Shown in pieces: positions 43,078 through 54,734 of a stretch of 64,000 nucleotides of DNA. Each line of letters opens with the position of its first letter. The stretch's first letter is position 1. Both the position numbers and the translations under genes were made by a program. This DNA comes from Gammaproteobacteria bacterium (GTDB lineage: Bacteria; Pseudomonadota; Gammaproteobacteria; Steroidobacterales; GCA-2729495). Where the stretch lies: the NCBI GenBank assembly GCA_028285245.1, contig JANQPY010000025.1, positions 48,855 through 112,854 of the forward strand. Direction: 5' to 3'. A model generated the notes under the pieces. That model searched no databases, was not told the origin of the DNA, and worked only from the letters and a program-made list of their open reading frames with translations.

Positions 43078-44475
43078 CTACTCGACGCCAAGCTCCTTCA
43101 TCTTTCGCGCCAGCGTGTTTCTTCCCCAGCCGAGCAGCTTGGCGGCTTCCTGTTTGTGGCCTTTGACGTGAGCCAGGGCCGCCTTGATGAGCGCGCGTTC
43201 GAACTCGGGTAAAGCCTCATCGAGCAGTGGTGCGCTGGCGGGCTGATGCAGACGGCGTTCCGCCCAGCGCGATAGATCGCGCACCCATTCGCCGCGGTCG
43301 GCGGCGGCCGCTTCGCCACCGAGATCGCGCGGCACGTCACTTGGGTGAATGATCCGGCCCGGTGCCTGGACGGTGAGGCGGCGACACGCATTGATGAGCT
43401 GCCGCACATTCCCTGGCCAATCGAAGTTACGCAGCAAACTCATAGCGTCCGTGCTCAGGGACTTGGCTTCCGTGTCCAGCTCGTCGGCGGCTTGCGCCAA
43501 AAAGTGTTCCAACAGCAGCGGCACGTCTTCGCTGCGATCACGCAGCGCCGGCGTTTTGATGTGGATCACGTTAAGCCGGTGGAACAAGTCTTCTCTGAAC
43601 TGGCCGGTGGCAACGGCCTGCTCCAGGTCCTGATTGGTGGCAGCGATTACGCGAACGTCGACGCTGATCGGGGTCTGGCCGCCAACGCGGTAGAACTCGT
43701 TCTCGGCAAGCACGCGGAGCAGACGCGTCTGCAGGTCCGGGGACATATCGCCGATTTCATCGAGAAACAGCGTGCCACCGTCGGCCTGCTCAAAGCGGCC
43801 GATGCGCCGGGTCTCAGCCCCCGTGAACGCCCCGCGCTCATGCCCAAATAGCTCGGATTCGAGCAGTTCGGCCGCAATAGCCGTGGTGTTGAGCGCGACG
43901 AAGGGTTTGCCCGACCGGGGGCTGTGTTCATGCAGGGCCTGCGCGACCAGCTCCTTGCCGGTGCCCGACTCGCCGGTCACGAGCACGTTCATGCTGGAGC
44001 GGGCAAGACGCCCAATGGTCCGAAACACCTCCTGCATGGCGGGCGCCTGGCCAATCATCGACGGCATGCTGGGGTTGATGTGGTCGTTGGCGCTGGCAGC
44101 GACACCGCGCAGGGCCGCGCGTCGCACAAGCGCCACCACCTCATCGACATCAAAGGGTTTTGGCAGGTACTCAAACGCACCGCGGCTGTAGGCGGCCACC
44201 GCGGCATCCAGATCAGCGTGCGCCGTCATCACAATAATGGGAAACGCATGCCCCGCCGCATCGAGTGCCTGCATCAGCTGCATGCCGTCCATGCCCGGCA
44301 TGCGTACATCGGTAATGAGCACGTCCGGGTGATCAGCATCCAGACTGCTCAGCAGGCTAACCGGCTCATCGAAACAGCGTGGCGACATGCCGTCGGATCG
44401 CAGCGCCTTATCGAGCACCCAGCGCACGGACGCGTCATCGTCAACCACCCACACTTTCGGTTCGACCGCCGCCAC
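43078..44475 (-). CDS. ntrC: Nitrogen regulation response regulator NtrC
   Basis: Sigma-54-dependent activator of nitrogen genes, 465 residues. Receiver domain with acidic D12-D13 and phospho-acceptor D56 in LITDVRMPGMDG; central AAA+ domain with Walker A GESGTGKE, sigma-54 loop ERGAFTGAETR (GAFTGA), Walker B GGTLFLDEIGD and the R finger region LLRVLAENEFYRVGG; C-terminal Fis-type HTH (LPEFERALIKAALAHVKGHKQEAAKLLGWGRNTLARKMKE). The TAG-ATG junction with ntrB overlaps by one base. Ends 8 nt from the REP-like hairpin. Confidence 0.97.
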   Translation of the reverse strand: MAAVEPKVWVVDDDASVRWVLDKALRSDGMSPRCFDEPVSLLSSLDADHPDVLITDVRMPGMDGMQLMQALDAAGHAFPIIVMTAHADLDAAVAAYSRGAFEYLPKPFDVDEVVALVRRAALRGVAASANDHINPSMPSMIGQAPAMQEVFRTIGRLARSSMNVLVTGESGTGKELVAQALHEHSPRSGKPFVALNTTAIAAELLESELFGHERGAFTGAETRRIGRFEQADGGTLFLDEIGDMSPDLQTRLLRVLAENEFYRVGGQTPISVDVRVIAATNQDLEQAVATGQFREDLFHRLNVIHIKTPALRDRSEDVPLLLEHFLAQAADELDTEAKSLSTDAMSLLRNFDWPGNVRQLINACRRLTVQAPGRIIHPSDVPRDLGGEAAAADRGEWVRDLSRWAERRLHQPASAPLLDEALPEFERALIKAALAHVKGHKQEAAKLLGWGRNTLARKMKELGVE

Positions 44476-45503
44476 TAGTCGATCCGCTCTGCAGGGAAAC
44501 GCAGCATAAACACGGTCCGCCCGGGCACAGACTCAAACTCAATGAAGCCACCGTTACGGCTCACCAGGTCCTGCGCCGTAGGCAAGCCCAAGCCGGTGCC
44601 GCCATCGCGACCGGAGACCAGCGGGTAGAAGATAGAATCAGCGAGCTCCTCGGGAATGCCCGGCCCGTTGTCCTCAATCTCCAGACTAATGACGAGCTTA
44701 TGGCGCCGCTCATCAATGATGTAACCGGTTAGCGCCCGGGTTCTGACGGCAATGCGGCCTTGCTCGCCACACCACTGCACCGCGTTGCGTGCCAGATTAA
44801 GCAATGCCTGAGTAAGCTGGTCTGCGTCCGCTTCAATGCGCGGCAGACTGGGATCGTAGTCCCGCTCACGCTGCACACCCGGCGCCTCGCCTTCAATTAG
44901 CATCAGGACACGTTCAGCGACTTCGTGAATGTTCACCGGACCCTTGCAGGCCTGCCGGGTCGGACCGAGAAGGCTGTCCGTCAGCCCGACGAGCCGGTCC
45001 GCCTCACGAATAATTACCTGTGTGTATTCCTTCAGCTCCGGCGCGTCGAGTTCGCGATCCAAAAGCTGTGCAGCGCCGCGCAAACCGCCGAGGGGATTAC
45101 GAATCTCATGAGCCAGCTGGCGAATAATCCGGCGGCTCGCACCCCGCTGACTGATTAACGCTTTTTCCCGGTCCAGCTGGCGCGATTGGGAAGTGTCCAG
45201 CAGTTCGACCAGCAGCGTATTGTCCGGCTCATTCAGCGGCGTTACGCGGCAGGTCACCAGCAAATGCTGATGGTCGATATGCGCTGGCGAGATTTCCAGA
45301 TTCTGGCCGTAAGGCCGTTGTTCTTCAGCGGCTCGGGACACCAGGTCTTCCAGCTCGCCAAGGCCCGGGCCCAGCTCACCAATGCGGCGCCCCGCTGCGT
45401 GCCGAACGCTGGCGCCGAGCAAAAGCTCGGCGGAGGGATTGAGGCTAAGAATTACGCCGTCGGCTGCCACAACCATCACAGCGGTGGCGAGTTGCTCAAG
45501 CAG
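44475..45503 (-). CDS. ntrB: Nitrogen regulation sensor kinase NtrB
   Basis: PII-controlled histidine kinase that phosphorylates NtrC. PAS domain (LLEQLATAVMVVAADGVILSLNPSAELLL), phospho-acceptor His in RQLAHEIRNPLGGLRGAAQLL, N box NLARNAVQWCGEQG, G boxes EDNGPGIPEELADSIFYPLVSGRDGGTGLGL. The start is odd: no ATG, GTG or TTG occurs in frame between 45812 and 45479. CTG at 45503, 9 bases after AGGT and next to the upstream stop, gives 342 residues (E. coli NtrB has 349) with a full PAS domain. GTG at 45479 would cut off the first PAS helix. The far ATG at 45812 would read antisense-like sequence through the upstream gene. Confidence 0.88.
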   Translation of the reverse strand: MLEQLATAVMVVAADGVILSLNPSAELLLGASVRHAAGRRIGELGPGLGELEDLVSRAAEEQRPYGQNLEISPAHIDHQHLLVTCRVTPLNEPDNTLLVELLDTSQSRQLDREKALISQRGASRRIIRQLAHEIRNPLGGLRGAAQLLDRELDAPELKEYTQVIIREADRLVGLTDSLLGPTRQACKGPVNIHEVAERVLMLIEGEAPGVQRERDYDPSLPRIEADADQLTQALLNLARNAVQWCGEQGRIAVRTRALTGYIIDERRHKLVISLEIEDNGPGIPEELADSIFYPLVSGRDGGTGLGLPTAQDLVSRNGGFIEFESVPGRTVFMLRFPAERID

Positions 45504-45514
45504 TTGGGCTGTAC

Positions 45515-46087
45515 CTAGCTGCTGCCCGGCGCCGGGGGCGTTACCGGTGCCACGTTCGGGTTGTTGGGATTCTGAATAGAAGTCTGTTGCACGGAGAACG
45601 TACGCGGGCGGCTTTTGATCAGCACCTGGTCGCTGGCGTCCTTCACTTCGGCCGTCAGCGTGTGCGTGCCCCGGAACACGTCGGACAGAATAGCCCGGGT
45701 CGTGCGCGGACTCGCCACCTGCTCCCCGTCGAGGTAAAGGTCCAGTCGATGGCCGCGCTGCAGTCGCGGCTGCAACTGAATCGCTACGCTGAGCTGGCCC
45801 CCGATGTTCCAAAGAATCTCCTCCTGGCCGGGGCTGACAATCTCCAGCGTCTCATAGATCTCAGCTGTCTCTCCGGCATTCTCATCCTGGCTGCTGCGGT
45901 TTGGCCGCCGTTGCGGCACCGGAGCCCGAATCGTCTGCGGCGCATCAATGGTCAGGCGATCTGCGCCTTCCGACGGACGATCTGAGTAGTGCACCACCCC
46001 CTGATCGTCGACCCATCTATAGACCTCGGCTGCCGGGGCAGTAGCCGCGGCAATGAAGATCACGGAAAGCAGCAGAACCTTAAGCAT
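45515..46087 (-). CDS. DUF4124 domain secreted protein
   Basis: A 190-residue exported protein. Signal peptide MLKVLLLSVIFIAAATAPAAA-like, then the DUF4124 motif EVYRWVDDQGVVHYSDRPSEGAD, a Pro/Arg-rich linker (IRAPVPQRRPNRSS), and an Ig-like C-terminal domain (QLSVAIQLQPRLQRGHRLDLYLDGEQV, GTHTLTAEVKDASDQVL). It is inserted between glnA and ntrB. Start chosen at the ATG (46087); a GTG two codons upstream is possible. Function unknown. Confidence 0.82.
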   Translation of the reverse strand: MLKVLLLSVIFIAAATAPAAEVYRWVDDQGVVHYSDRPSEGADRLTIDAPQTIRAPVPQRRPNRSSQDENAGETAEIYETLEIVSPGQEEILWNIGGQLSVAIQLQPRLQRGHRLDLYLDGEQVASPRTTRAILSDVFRGTHTLTAEVKDASDQVLIKSRPRTFSVQQTSIQNPNNPNVAPVTPPAPGSS

Positions 46088-46130
46088 GCGCACACTTTAG
46101 CGCAGGGTCCCGATGTGAACCACCACGGAC

Positions 46131-46150
46131 CCGGCCACTTTTGTGACCGG
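46131..46150 (-). terminator. Hairpin between glnA and the DUF4124 gene
   Basis: On the minus strand, CCGGTCAC-AAAA-GTGGCCGG forms an 8-bp stem with one G-U pair, 28 bases after the glnA stop. No T tract follows, so it is more likely a partial terminator or RNA-stability element that separates glnA levels from ntrBC levels, as is common in this operon type (inference). Confidence 0.45.
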
Positions 46151-46178
46151 ATCCGCGGTTTTGCTGTCCGCTTCAGCC

Positions 46179-47588
46179 CTACAGGCTGTAGTACATTTCG
46201 AACTCGACGGGATGAGTCGTCATGCGCAGGCGCGTAGCTTCCTCTTCCTTGAGCTCTATATAACCGTCAATCAGATCATCGCTGAACACGCCGCCGGCCT
46301 TCAGGAAGTCGCGATCGGTATCCAGCGCCTCAATGGCCTCATCAAGGCTGAAGCAAACGGTGTTGAGCTCCGCTTCTTCTTCGGGCGGAAGGTCGTACAG
46401 ATCCTTATCCATCGGGTCGCCCGGATGAATCTTGTTCTGAATGCCATCGATACCCGCCATCAGCAGGGCCGTAAACGCGAGGTACGGGTTGGCCATGCTG
46501 TCCGGGAAACGGACTTCCAGACGACGTGCTTTGGGATTCGAGATAAACGGAATCCGCACGGCCGCAGAACGATTGCGGGCCGAGTAGGCCAGCAGCGTGG
46601 GCGCCTCGAAACCTTTAACCAGACGCTTGTAGCTGTTGGTCGACGGATTGGTGAATGCGTTCAGCGCCTTCGCATGCTTCAGAATGCCGCCGATGTAGAA
46701 CAACGCGGTTTCTGACAGGCCGCCGTAGACATCACCGGTGAAGATGTTGTTGCCGCCCTTCGACAGGGACTGGTGAACGTGCATGCCGTTACCGTTATCG
46801 CCCACGAGCGGCTTGGGCATGAAGGTGGCCGTCTTGCCGTAGCTGTGCGCTACGTTCTGCACGACATACTTGAGAATTTGCACCTGATCCGCTTTCTCCA
46901 CCAGCGAGCCGAACTGCACGCCAATCTCACCCTGGCCGGCCGTGGCGACTTCGTGGTGATGCACTTCGACGACCAGGCCCATGTCCTCGAGCGCCAGGCA
47001 CATGGCCGAGCGGACGTCGTGAACCGAATCCACCGGCGGTACAGGGAAGTAGCCGCCTTTAACGCCCGGGCGGTGACCGATGTTGCCTTCCTCGCGCGGC
47101 GTAGCCGAGTTCCAGGAGGCTTCGATCGAGTCAATGGCGTAGCCGGCACCTGAGATATCGGCGTGATAACGCACATCGTCAAACACGAAGAATTCGTTTT
47201 CCGGGCCGAAGAAGGCGTCGTCCGCGATGCCGGTCGACTTGAGATATTCCAGTCCGCGGGCGGCGGTGCTCCGCGGGCAGCGGCTGTAAGCCTCCATGGT
47301 CGAGGGCTCAACCACGCTGCAACGGATGTTCACGGTGGTGTCTTCCGTAAACACATCGACCACGGCAGATTCGGGATCGGGCATCAGGATCATGTCGGAC
47401 TCGTTGATGCCCTTCCAGCCGGCGATCGACGAACCGTCGAACATTTTGCCGTCCTCGAAGAAACCTTCGTCGATCTGATGGCTCGGCACAGTAACGTGCT
47501 GCTCTTTACCACGGGTGTCGGTGAAGCGCAGGTCTACGAACTTGGCTTCTTTTTCTTTTAGCAGGCTGAGTACATCAGCGGGTTTCAT
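46179..47588 (-). CDS. glnA: Glutamine synthetase, type I (adenylylated)
   Basis: Makes glutamine from glutamate and ammonia with ATP; 469 residues, dodecameric GSI-beta. Signatures: [36 protein letters not shown] (beta-Grasp end), [14 protein letters not shown] (metal ligands), [51 protein letters not shown] and the adenylylation loop with Tyr in [12 protein letters not shown], so it should be controlled by GlnE. First gene of the glnA-DUF4124-ntrB-ntrC group with a sigma-54 promoter upstream. Confidence 0.98.
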   Translation of the reverse strand: MKPADVLSLLKEKEAKFVDLRFTDTRGKEQHVTVPSHQIDEGFFEDGKMFDGSSIAGWKGINESDMILMPDPESAVVDVFTEDTTVNIRCSVVEPSTMEAYSRCPRSTAARGLEYLKSTGIADDAFFGPENEFFVFDDVRYHADISGAGYAIDSIEASWNSATPREEGNIGHRPGVKGGYFPVPPVDSVHDVRSAMCLALEDMGLVVEVHHHEVATAGQGEIGVQFGSLVEKADQVQILKYVVQNVAHSYGKTATFMPKPLVGDNGNGMHVHQSLSKGGNNIFTGDVYGGLSETALFYIGGILKHAKALNAFTNPSTNSYKRLVKGFEAPTLLAYSARNRSAAVRIPFISNPKARRLEVRFPDSMANPYLAFTALLMAGIDGIQNKIHPGDPMDKDLYDLPPEEEAELNTVCFSLDEAIEALDTDRDFLKAGGVFSDDLIDGYIELKEEEATRLRMTTHPVEFEMYYSL

Positions 47589-47708
47589 CAGTCATCCCTC
47601 CAAAGCGCGGGTAGCGGGTTGTTTTTTGACCAAGGCCCTGCGGCCGAGTCGTTCAGGACAGTTCTGGTTGCGGCCCCCCGGGCCGGAAGTGAACTGGTCC
47701 GCTCATTA

Positions 47709-47724
47709 AGCACGAACCATGCCA
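47709..47724 (-). promoter_or_regulatory. Sigma-54 promoter of glnA
   Basis: On the minus strand the sequence reads TGGCATGGTTCGTGCT, matching the sigma-54 consensus TGGCAC-N5-TTGCW with GG and GC exactly 10 bases apart. A transcript would start near 47698, leaving a leader of about 110 bases before the glnA ATG. NtrC encoded in the same operon is the expected activator. Confidence 0.8.
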
Positions 47725-47787
47725 ATAGCGATCGCGGCCTAAACCCTTGTTTATTATTGGTTCTCAGCAAGAACCTTTCGGCGAATC

Positions 47788-47833
47788 GCACGATTATAGG
47801 GCAAGCGAGCCGTCCGGCGCACTATAGTAGTGC
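47788..47833 (-). promoter_or_regulatory. Paired NtrC binding sites upstream of glnA
   Basis: GCAC-N7-GTGC at 47819-47833 (GCACTATAGTAGTGC, inner inverted repeat GCACTA/TAGTGC) has the exact NtrC spacing. A weaker copy, GCAC-N7-GGGC, is at 47788-47802. The two are 31 bp apart (three helical turns) and centred about 128 and 97 bases before the predicted start, very like the two strong NtrC sites of the E. coli glnA promoter. Confidence 0.7.
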
Positions 47834-47927
47834 ATAGGATGTTCCCAGAGGCCAGTTGGCGCACCGGCAGGAGGCATCGCCAAGAAGCTATACTTTCGCG
47901 CTGCTTAACGCCCCCGGAGTCGCCGCG

Positions 47928-48848
47928 TTGGCCGCGCCTGCCCCCTCGACGTTTCAAGATCTGATTATTGCCCTGCAGCGCTATTGGGCAGAGCAGGGCT
48001 GTGCCGTATTGCAGCCCTACGACCTGCCCATGGGCGCCGGGACATTTCACGCCGCGACATTCTTACGCGCAGTGGGGCCCGAACCGTGGAGTGCGGCCTA
48101 TGTGCAGCCCAGCCGCAGGCCCACAGACGGGCGCTATGGTGACAATCCGTTCCGGCTGCAGCACTACTATCAGTTTCAGGTGGTGATCAAACCATCGCCT
48201 CATGACATTCAGGAGTTGTACCTGGACTCGCTGCGGGCGCTGGGTATCGACACGGCGATACACGACATTCGCTTCGTCGAAGACAACTGGGAATCGCCCA
48301 CGCTGGGTGCCTGGGGGCTTGGCTGGGAGGTCTGGCTCAACGGTATGGAGGTCACACAGTTCACCTACTTTCAGCAGGTGGGCGGGCTCGACTGCCGGCC
48401 CGTAACGGGTGAAATTACCTACGGACTGGAGCGCATCGCGATGTACCTGCAGGGCGTGGACAGCGTGTACGACCTGGTCTGGACCGACGGTCAGTTTGGC
48501 CGCATAACCTACGGCGACGTGTTTCACCAGAACGAAGTTGAGATGTCGCGCTACAACTTCGAAAGCGCCGATGTGGAACTGTTATTCGATCGCTTTAACC
48601 AGGCGGAGAAGCAATGCCTGCGGCTGGTGGCCGAAGGCCTGACGCTGCCTGCCTACGAGCAGGTGCTCGAAGCATCCCACAGCTTCAATCTGTTGGACGC
48701 CCGCCAGGCGATTTCCGTCACCGAACGCCAGCGTTACATCCTGCGCGTTCGCGAATTGGCACGCGCGGTGGCAGAGGCCTATCTGGCGAGTCGAGAAGCA
48801 CTCGGGTTCCCGATGTTGGCGGATGGCACCTCAGCGTCGGCGGCCTGA
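47928..48848 (+). CDS. glyQ: Glycyl-tRNA synthetase alpha subunit
   Basis: Catalytic subunit of the bacterial alpha2beta2 GlyRS, 306 residues. [42 protein letters not shown] is the class II motif 1 region; [33 protein letters not shown] covers motif 2; [20 protein letters not shown] is motif 3. I chose the TTG at 47928, with GGAG 8 bases upstream; it places the start where the E. coli protein begins. No ATG or GTG fits. The upstream gap holds the glnA regulatory region. Confidence 0.95.
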   Translation: MAAPAPSTFQDLIIALQRYWAEQGCAVLQPYDLPMGAGTFHAATFLRAVGPEPWSAAYVQPSRRPTDGRYGDNPFRLQHYYQFQVVIKPSPHDIQELYLDSLRALGIDTAIHDIRFVEDNWESPTLGAWGLGWEVWLNGMEVTQFTYFQQVGGLDCRPVTGEITYGLERIAMYLQGVDSVYDLVWTDGQFGRITYGDVFHQNEVEMSRYNFESADVELLFDRFNQAEKQCLRLVAEGLTLPAYEQVLEASHSFNLLDARQAISVTERQRYILRVRELARAVAEAYLASREALGFPMLADGTSASAA

Positions 48849-48863
48849 CGCGATGCAGCCGGC

Positions 48864-50978
48864 ATGACGTCTCACGCTGATTTCCTGGTCGAACTGGGCA
48901 CCGAAGAACTGCCGCCGAAGGCGCTGCAGCGTCTCGAGCGTGCCTTCGCCGATGGCGTGCGCGGTGGCATTGAAGAGGCGGGGCTTGAGCACGGTGAAAT
49001 CGCAAGCTTCGCCACGCCGCGGCGGCTGGCGGTGCTGGTGTTCGGCCTGCAAACCGAGCAGCCCGATAGTGAAGTTGAGAAGCGCGGTCCGTCGGTCCAG
49101 GTTGCGTTTGACGAAGCGGGCAATCCGACACGTGCGGCGGAAGCGTTCGCCAAAGGCTGCGGGGTGGAGGTCGCCGCGCTTGAACGCACAGCCAGCAAGA
49201 AGGGTGAATGGTTATTTTTCCGGGGCATCAAAGCGGGCGAGCAGGCGACGGACTTGCTGCCAGGTATTGTCGAGCGGGCCCTGAACGGTTTACCTGTCCC
49301 GAAGCGCATGCGCTGGGGCGCAGGCGACGCAGAGTTCGTGCGACCGGTTCACTGGCTGGTGATGTTGCTCGGCGACGCGGTCGTACCGGCAACCATCTTA
49401 GGTGTCGCCGCGGGGGCAGAAACCCGAGGTCATCGATTCCTGGGCGAAGCCAGACTGACGTTGAACAAGGCCGGTGACTACGCCGCTGTGCTGGAGAAGC
49501 GCGGGCACGTGCTCGCAGACTTTGCTGCGCGTCGCGCACAAGTTGAGCAGCTCGCGCAGGCAGCCGGCACGCAGGCCGATGGACAGGTGGAGCTCGATGC
49601 GGCGGTCGTGAACGAAGTGACGGCGCTGGTCGAGTGGCCGGTGCCAGTGGTCGGTCGCTTTGAAGCGAGATTTCTGGAGCTTCCAGCAGAAGTGCTCATC
49701 GCCACATTGCAGGATCACCAGCGTTACTTTCCGGTGCGCGGTAAGGATGGCGGGCTGCTGCCGGCCTTCGTCGCGATGAGCAATCTGGCAAGCGCAGACC
49801 CCGGGCAGGTGCAGGCTGGCAATGAAAAGGTCGTCCGGCCGCGCCTCGACGATGCGGCGTTCTTCTGGCAGAAGGACCGTGAACAGCCGCTGGCCGAGCG
49901 GCGCGAGCGGCTGCGCGATATCGTGTTTCAGCAGCAGCTCGGCAGCGTTTTCGACAAGTCGTTGCGGGTTGCCGAGCTTGCAGAGCGGGTCGCCGCGGAG
50001 CTCTCTACTAAGGACAACGGCCTGACGAACCACGTGCGACGCGCCGCTGAACTCGCCAAGGTCGATCTCGTGACCGACATGGTCGGCGAGTTTCCTGAAT
50101 TGCAGGGCCGCATGGGTTACTACTACGCGGCGGCCGATGGAGAACACGAGAGCGTCGCATTAGCCATCGACGAGCACTACCAGCCTCGCCAGGCCGGCGA
50201 TGCGCTGCCCGACACTCCGGCGGGTTGCGCGCTGGCGATCGCGGATCGTCTGGACACCCTGGCGGGCATATTTGCCATCGGCAAGAAGCCTACGGGCAAC
50301 AAAGATCCCTTCGCGCTCCGGCGCGCCGCGCTCGGGTTATTGAGAATTCTGATTGAGCGCGATGTCAGTCTGGACCTCAGCGAGTTCATCGGGTTTGCAC
50401 TGTCGGCACAGCCGGTAGACATCGATGAGCAGTCCCTCGGCGACGAGCTGTTTGAGTTCATGATGGATCGTCTGCGCGCCTACTATCTCGACGGCCACGC
50501 CCCCGAACTACCAAAAGGCGCGATCAGCGCCGAGCTCTTTGCGGCTATTCGCGCGCGACGACCAGCCTCGCCGCTGGATTTCCATCAGCGGCTGCTCGCC
50601 GTGCGGGACTTCATGAACCTGGATGCCGCTCACAGTCTGGCGCAGGCGAACAAACGCATCGCCAACATCCTCAAGGGTGCCAGCGAGCAACCCGACGGTC
50701 ACGTCACTGCCGAACTCTTCGAAGAGGCAGCAGAGCAAACCCTGCACGTCACCTTGACCGGGCTTAAGAAAGAGCACAGCGCCAGGCTGGCGCGCCGGGA
50801 CTATGCCGGCGTGCTCGCGGACCTGGCCCAGCTTCAGGGCCCCGTTGATCAGTTCTTCGACAGCGTCATGGTCATGACGGAGGACGCACCGCGGCGCGAG
50901 AACCGCCTGGCACTGCTCAGTCAGCTGCGCGGGCTGTTTCTGGACGTGGCCGATTTGTCGGTGCTGCCAGTCAATTGA
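48864..50978 (+). CDS. glyS: Glycyl-tRNA synthetase beta subunit
   Basis: tRNA-binding subunit of GlyRS, 704 residues. FLVELGTEELPPKALQRLERAF is the conserved start; PKRMRWGAGDAEFVRPVHWLVMLLGD, TRGHRFLG, EVLIATLQDHQRYFPV, and NKDPFALRRAALGLLRILIE (HD-like then DALR anticodon-binding domain) follow. Starts 15 nt after glyQ. Confidence 0.97.
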   Translation: MTSHADFLVELGTEELPPKALQRLERAFADGVRGGIEEAGLEHGEIASFATPRRLAVLVFGLQTEQPDSEVEKRGPSVQVAFDEAGNPTRAAEAFAKGCGVEVAALERTASKKGEWLFFRGIKAGEQATDLLPGIVERALNGLPVPKRMRWGAGDAEFVRPVHWLVMLLGDAVVPATILGVAAGAETRGHRFLGEARLTLNKAGDYAAVLEKRGHVLADFAARRAQVEQLAQAAGTQADGQVELDAAVVNEVTALVEWPVPVVGRFEARFLELPAEVLIATLQDHQRYFPVRGKDGGLLPAFVAMSNLASADPGQVQAGNEKVVRPRLDDAAFFWQKDREQPLAERRERLRDIVFQQQLGSVFDKSLRVAELAERVAAELSTKDNGLTNHVRRAAELAKVDLVTDMVGEFPELQGRMGYYYAAADGEHESVALAIDEHYQPRQAGDALPDTPAGCALAIADRLDTLAGIFAIGKKPTGNKDPFALRRAALGLLRILIERDVSLDLSEFIGFALSAQPVDIDEQSLGDELFEFMMDRLRAYYLDGHAPELPKGAISAELFAAIRARRPASPLDFHQRLLAVRDFMNLDAAHSLAQANKRIANILKGASEQPDGHVTAELFEEAAEQTLHVTLTGLKKEHSARLARRDYAGVLADLAQLQGPVDQFFDSVMVMTEDAPRRENRLALLSQLRGLFLDVADLSVLPVN

Positions 50979-50990
50979 AGTTCTGACGCC

Positions 50991-51557
50991 GTGCTCAGTA
51001 AGGCAACGGCCACGCGCAAACTAGTCGTGCTGGACCGGGACGGGGTGATCAACCGGGATAGTGACGCCTTTATAAAGAACCCGGACGAATGGCAGCCCCT
51101 GCCCGGGAGCCTGGATGCAATTGCGAAACTCAGTCGTGCGGACTTCGCCGTGGCGGTCGCGACCAATCAATCCGGCGTGGGCCGCGGCCTGCTCAGCGCC
51201 GATGATCTGCGGGCGATTCACGCCAAGATGGAACGCATGGTGGAGCAGGCGGGGGGCAGACTCGCGGGCATCTTTTTTTGCCCGCACGCACCCGGCGATG
51301 GATGCGATTGCCGCAAGCCCAGGCCGGGACTGCTCAGACAAATTGAGTCGGCTTTCGATGTGACACTGACCGGGGTCCCCGTCGTGGGGGATTCCGGCCG
51401 GGATCTTGAGGCAGCCCTGGCCGTGGGGGCCAAACCGGTTTTGGTGCGCACGGGTAACGGCGATCGCACCCTGGTTGATTTCACGAGAATTGACGAGGTG
51501 GCCGTGTTTGACGATTTGACGGCGGTAGCGAACTACCTGATCGACGACCAGGGATAG
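50991..51557 (+). CDS. gmhB: D-glycero-beta-D-manno-heptose 1,7-bisphosphate 7-phosphatase
   Basis: HAD-family phosphatase in LPS inner-core heptose synthesis, 188 residues. Nucleophile motif VVLDRDGVINRDSDAFIKNPDEW, motif 2 ATNQSGVGRG, the zinc loop FFCPHAPGDGCDCRKPRPG (C-x-H and CDC ligands) and motif 4 VPVVGDSGRDLEAA. GTG start 12 nt after glyS, a common neighbour pair with plsC. Confidence 0.94.
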   Translation: MLSKATATRKLVVLDRDGVINRDSDAFIKNPDEWQPLPGSLDAIAKLSRADFAVAVATNQSGVGRGLLSADDLRAIHAKMERMVEQAGGRLAGIFFCPHAPGDGCDCRKPRPGLLRQIESAFDVTLTGVPVVGDSGRDLEAALAVGAKPVLVRTGNGDRTLVDFTRIDEVAVFDDLTAVANYLIDDQG

Positions 51558-51559
51558 GC

Positions 51560-52267
51560 ATGTTCCGCTCGATTTTATTCACCAGTCTGTTTTTCCTGAG
51601 CATCCCTCCATACACCTTTTGGGTGCTCTTCGGGCGGCTGTTCGGCGTAAATGCCGGGTATCGCGCGGTATTGCATTGGGTAACGCTGGTTATGTGGCTG
51701 GCGCGCACAATATGCGGCCTCGACTTTCGTGTTGAGGGCAAGGAACACCTGCCAGAGCAGGCGTCCGTGGTGCTGATGAAGCACTCGTCAGCCTACGAGA
51801 CGATGGCGCAGCTTAATTTTCTGCCGCAGCAGGTGTGGGTGGCAAAGCGCGAACTGGTGTGGGCACCTTTCTTCGGCTGGGGGCTGGCTGTGATGCAGCC
51901 AATCGCGATTAATCGCAGCGCGGGGCGCAGCGCCGTGGAACAGGTTGTCACCCAGGGCAAGGAACGGCTTGGCCGGGGATTGTGGGTCGTCATCTACCCT
52001 GAGGGCACGCGCATGGCGCCTGGAGAAACCCGGCGCTACGGGATCAGCGGAACTGTGCTGGCAGAAGCTGCCGGGGCGCCGATCGTGCCAATTGCTCACA
52101 ATGCCGGCGATTTCTGGCCCCGGCGTGGTTGGCGCAAGCGGCCAGGCACCGTCGTGTTTCGAATTGGTGAGCCCGTGTATACCGCAGGCCGAGACCCCCG
52201 CGAGGTTAACGAAACGATTCAGACGTGGATCGAAGCGCAGGTCGCGGAGCTACGCGCGCAGGGATAG
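51560..52267 (+). CDS. plsC: 1-acyl-sn-glycerol-3-phosphate acyltransferase
   Basis: Membrane acyltransferase making phosphatidic acid, 235 residues. An N-terminal helix is followed by the catalytic motif VVLMKHSSAYETMAQLN, where the usual NHxSxxD appears as KHSSAYET (H-x4-E; a known variant), then the second motif with LVWAPFFGWGLAVMQPIAINR and the substrate motif VIYPEGTRMAPGE. It starts 2 nt after gmhB. Confidence 0.92.
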   Translation: MFRSILFTSLFFLSIPPYTFWVLFGRLFGVNAGYRAVLHWVTLVMWLARTICGLDFRVEGKEHLPEQASVVLMKHSSAYETMAQLNFLPQQVWVAKRELVWAPFFGWGLAVMQPIAINRSAGRSAVEQVVTQGKERLGRGLWVVIYPEGTRMAPGETRRYGISGTVLAEAAGAPIVPIAHNAGDFWPRRGWRKRPGTVVFRIGEPVYTAGRDPREVNETIQTWIEAQVAELRAQG

Positions 52268-52280
52268 GGGTCCCGGAACG

Positions 52281-54710
<2,430 letters not shown>

Positions 54711-54734
54711 CTACCCCTGAAAACAACCGATCAA

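Noticed and set aside
45504..45812. Upstream ATG extension of ntrB to 45812
   Set aside because: The added 103 residues are the out-of-frame translation of the DUF4124 gene and contain no domain.
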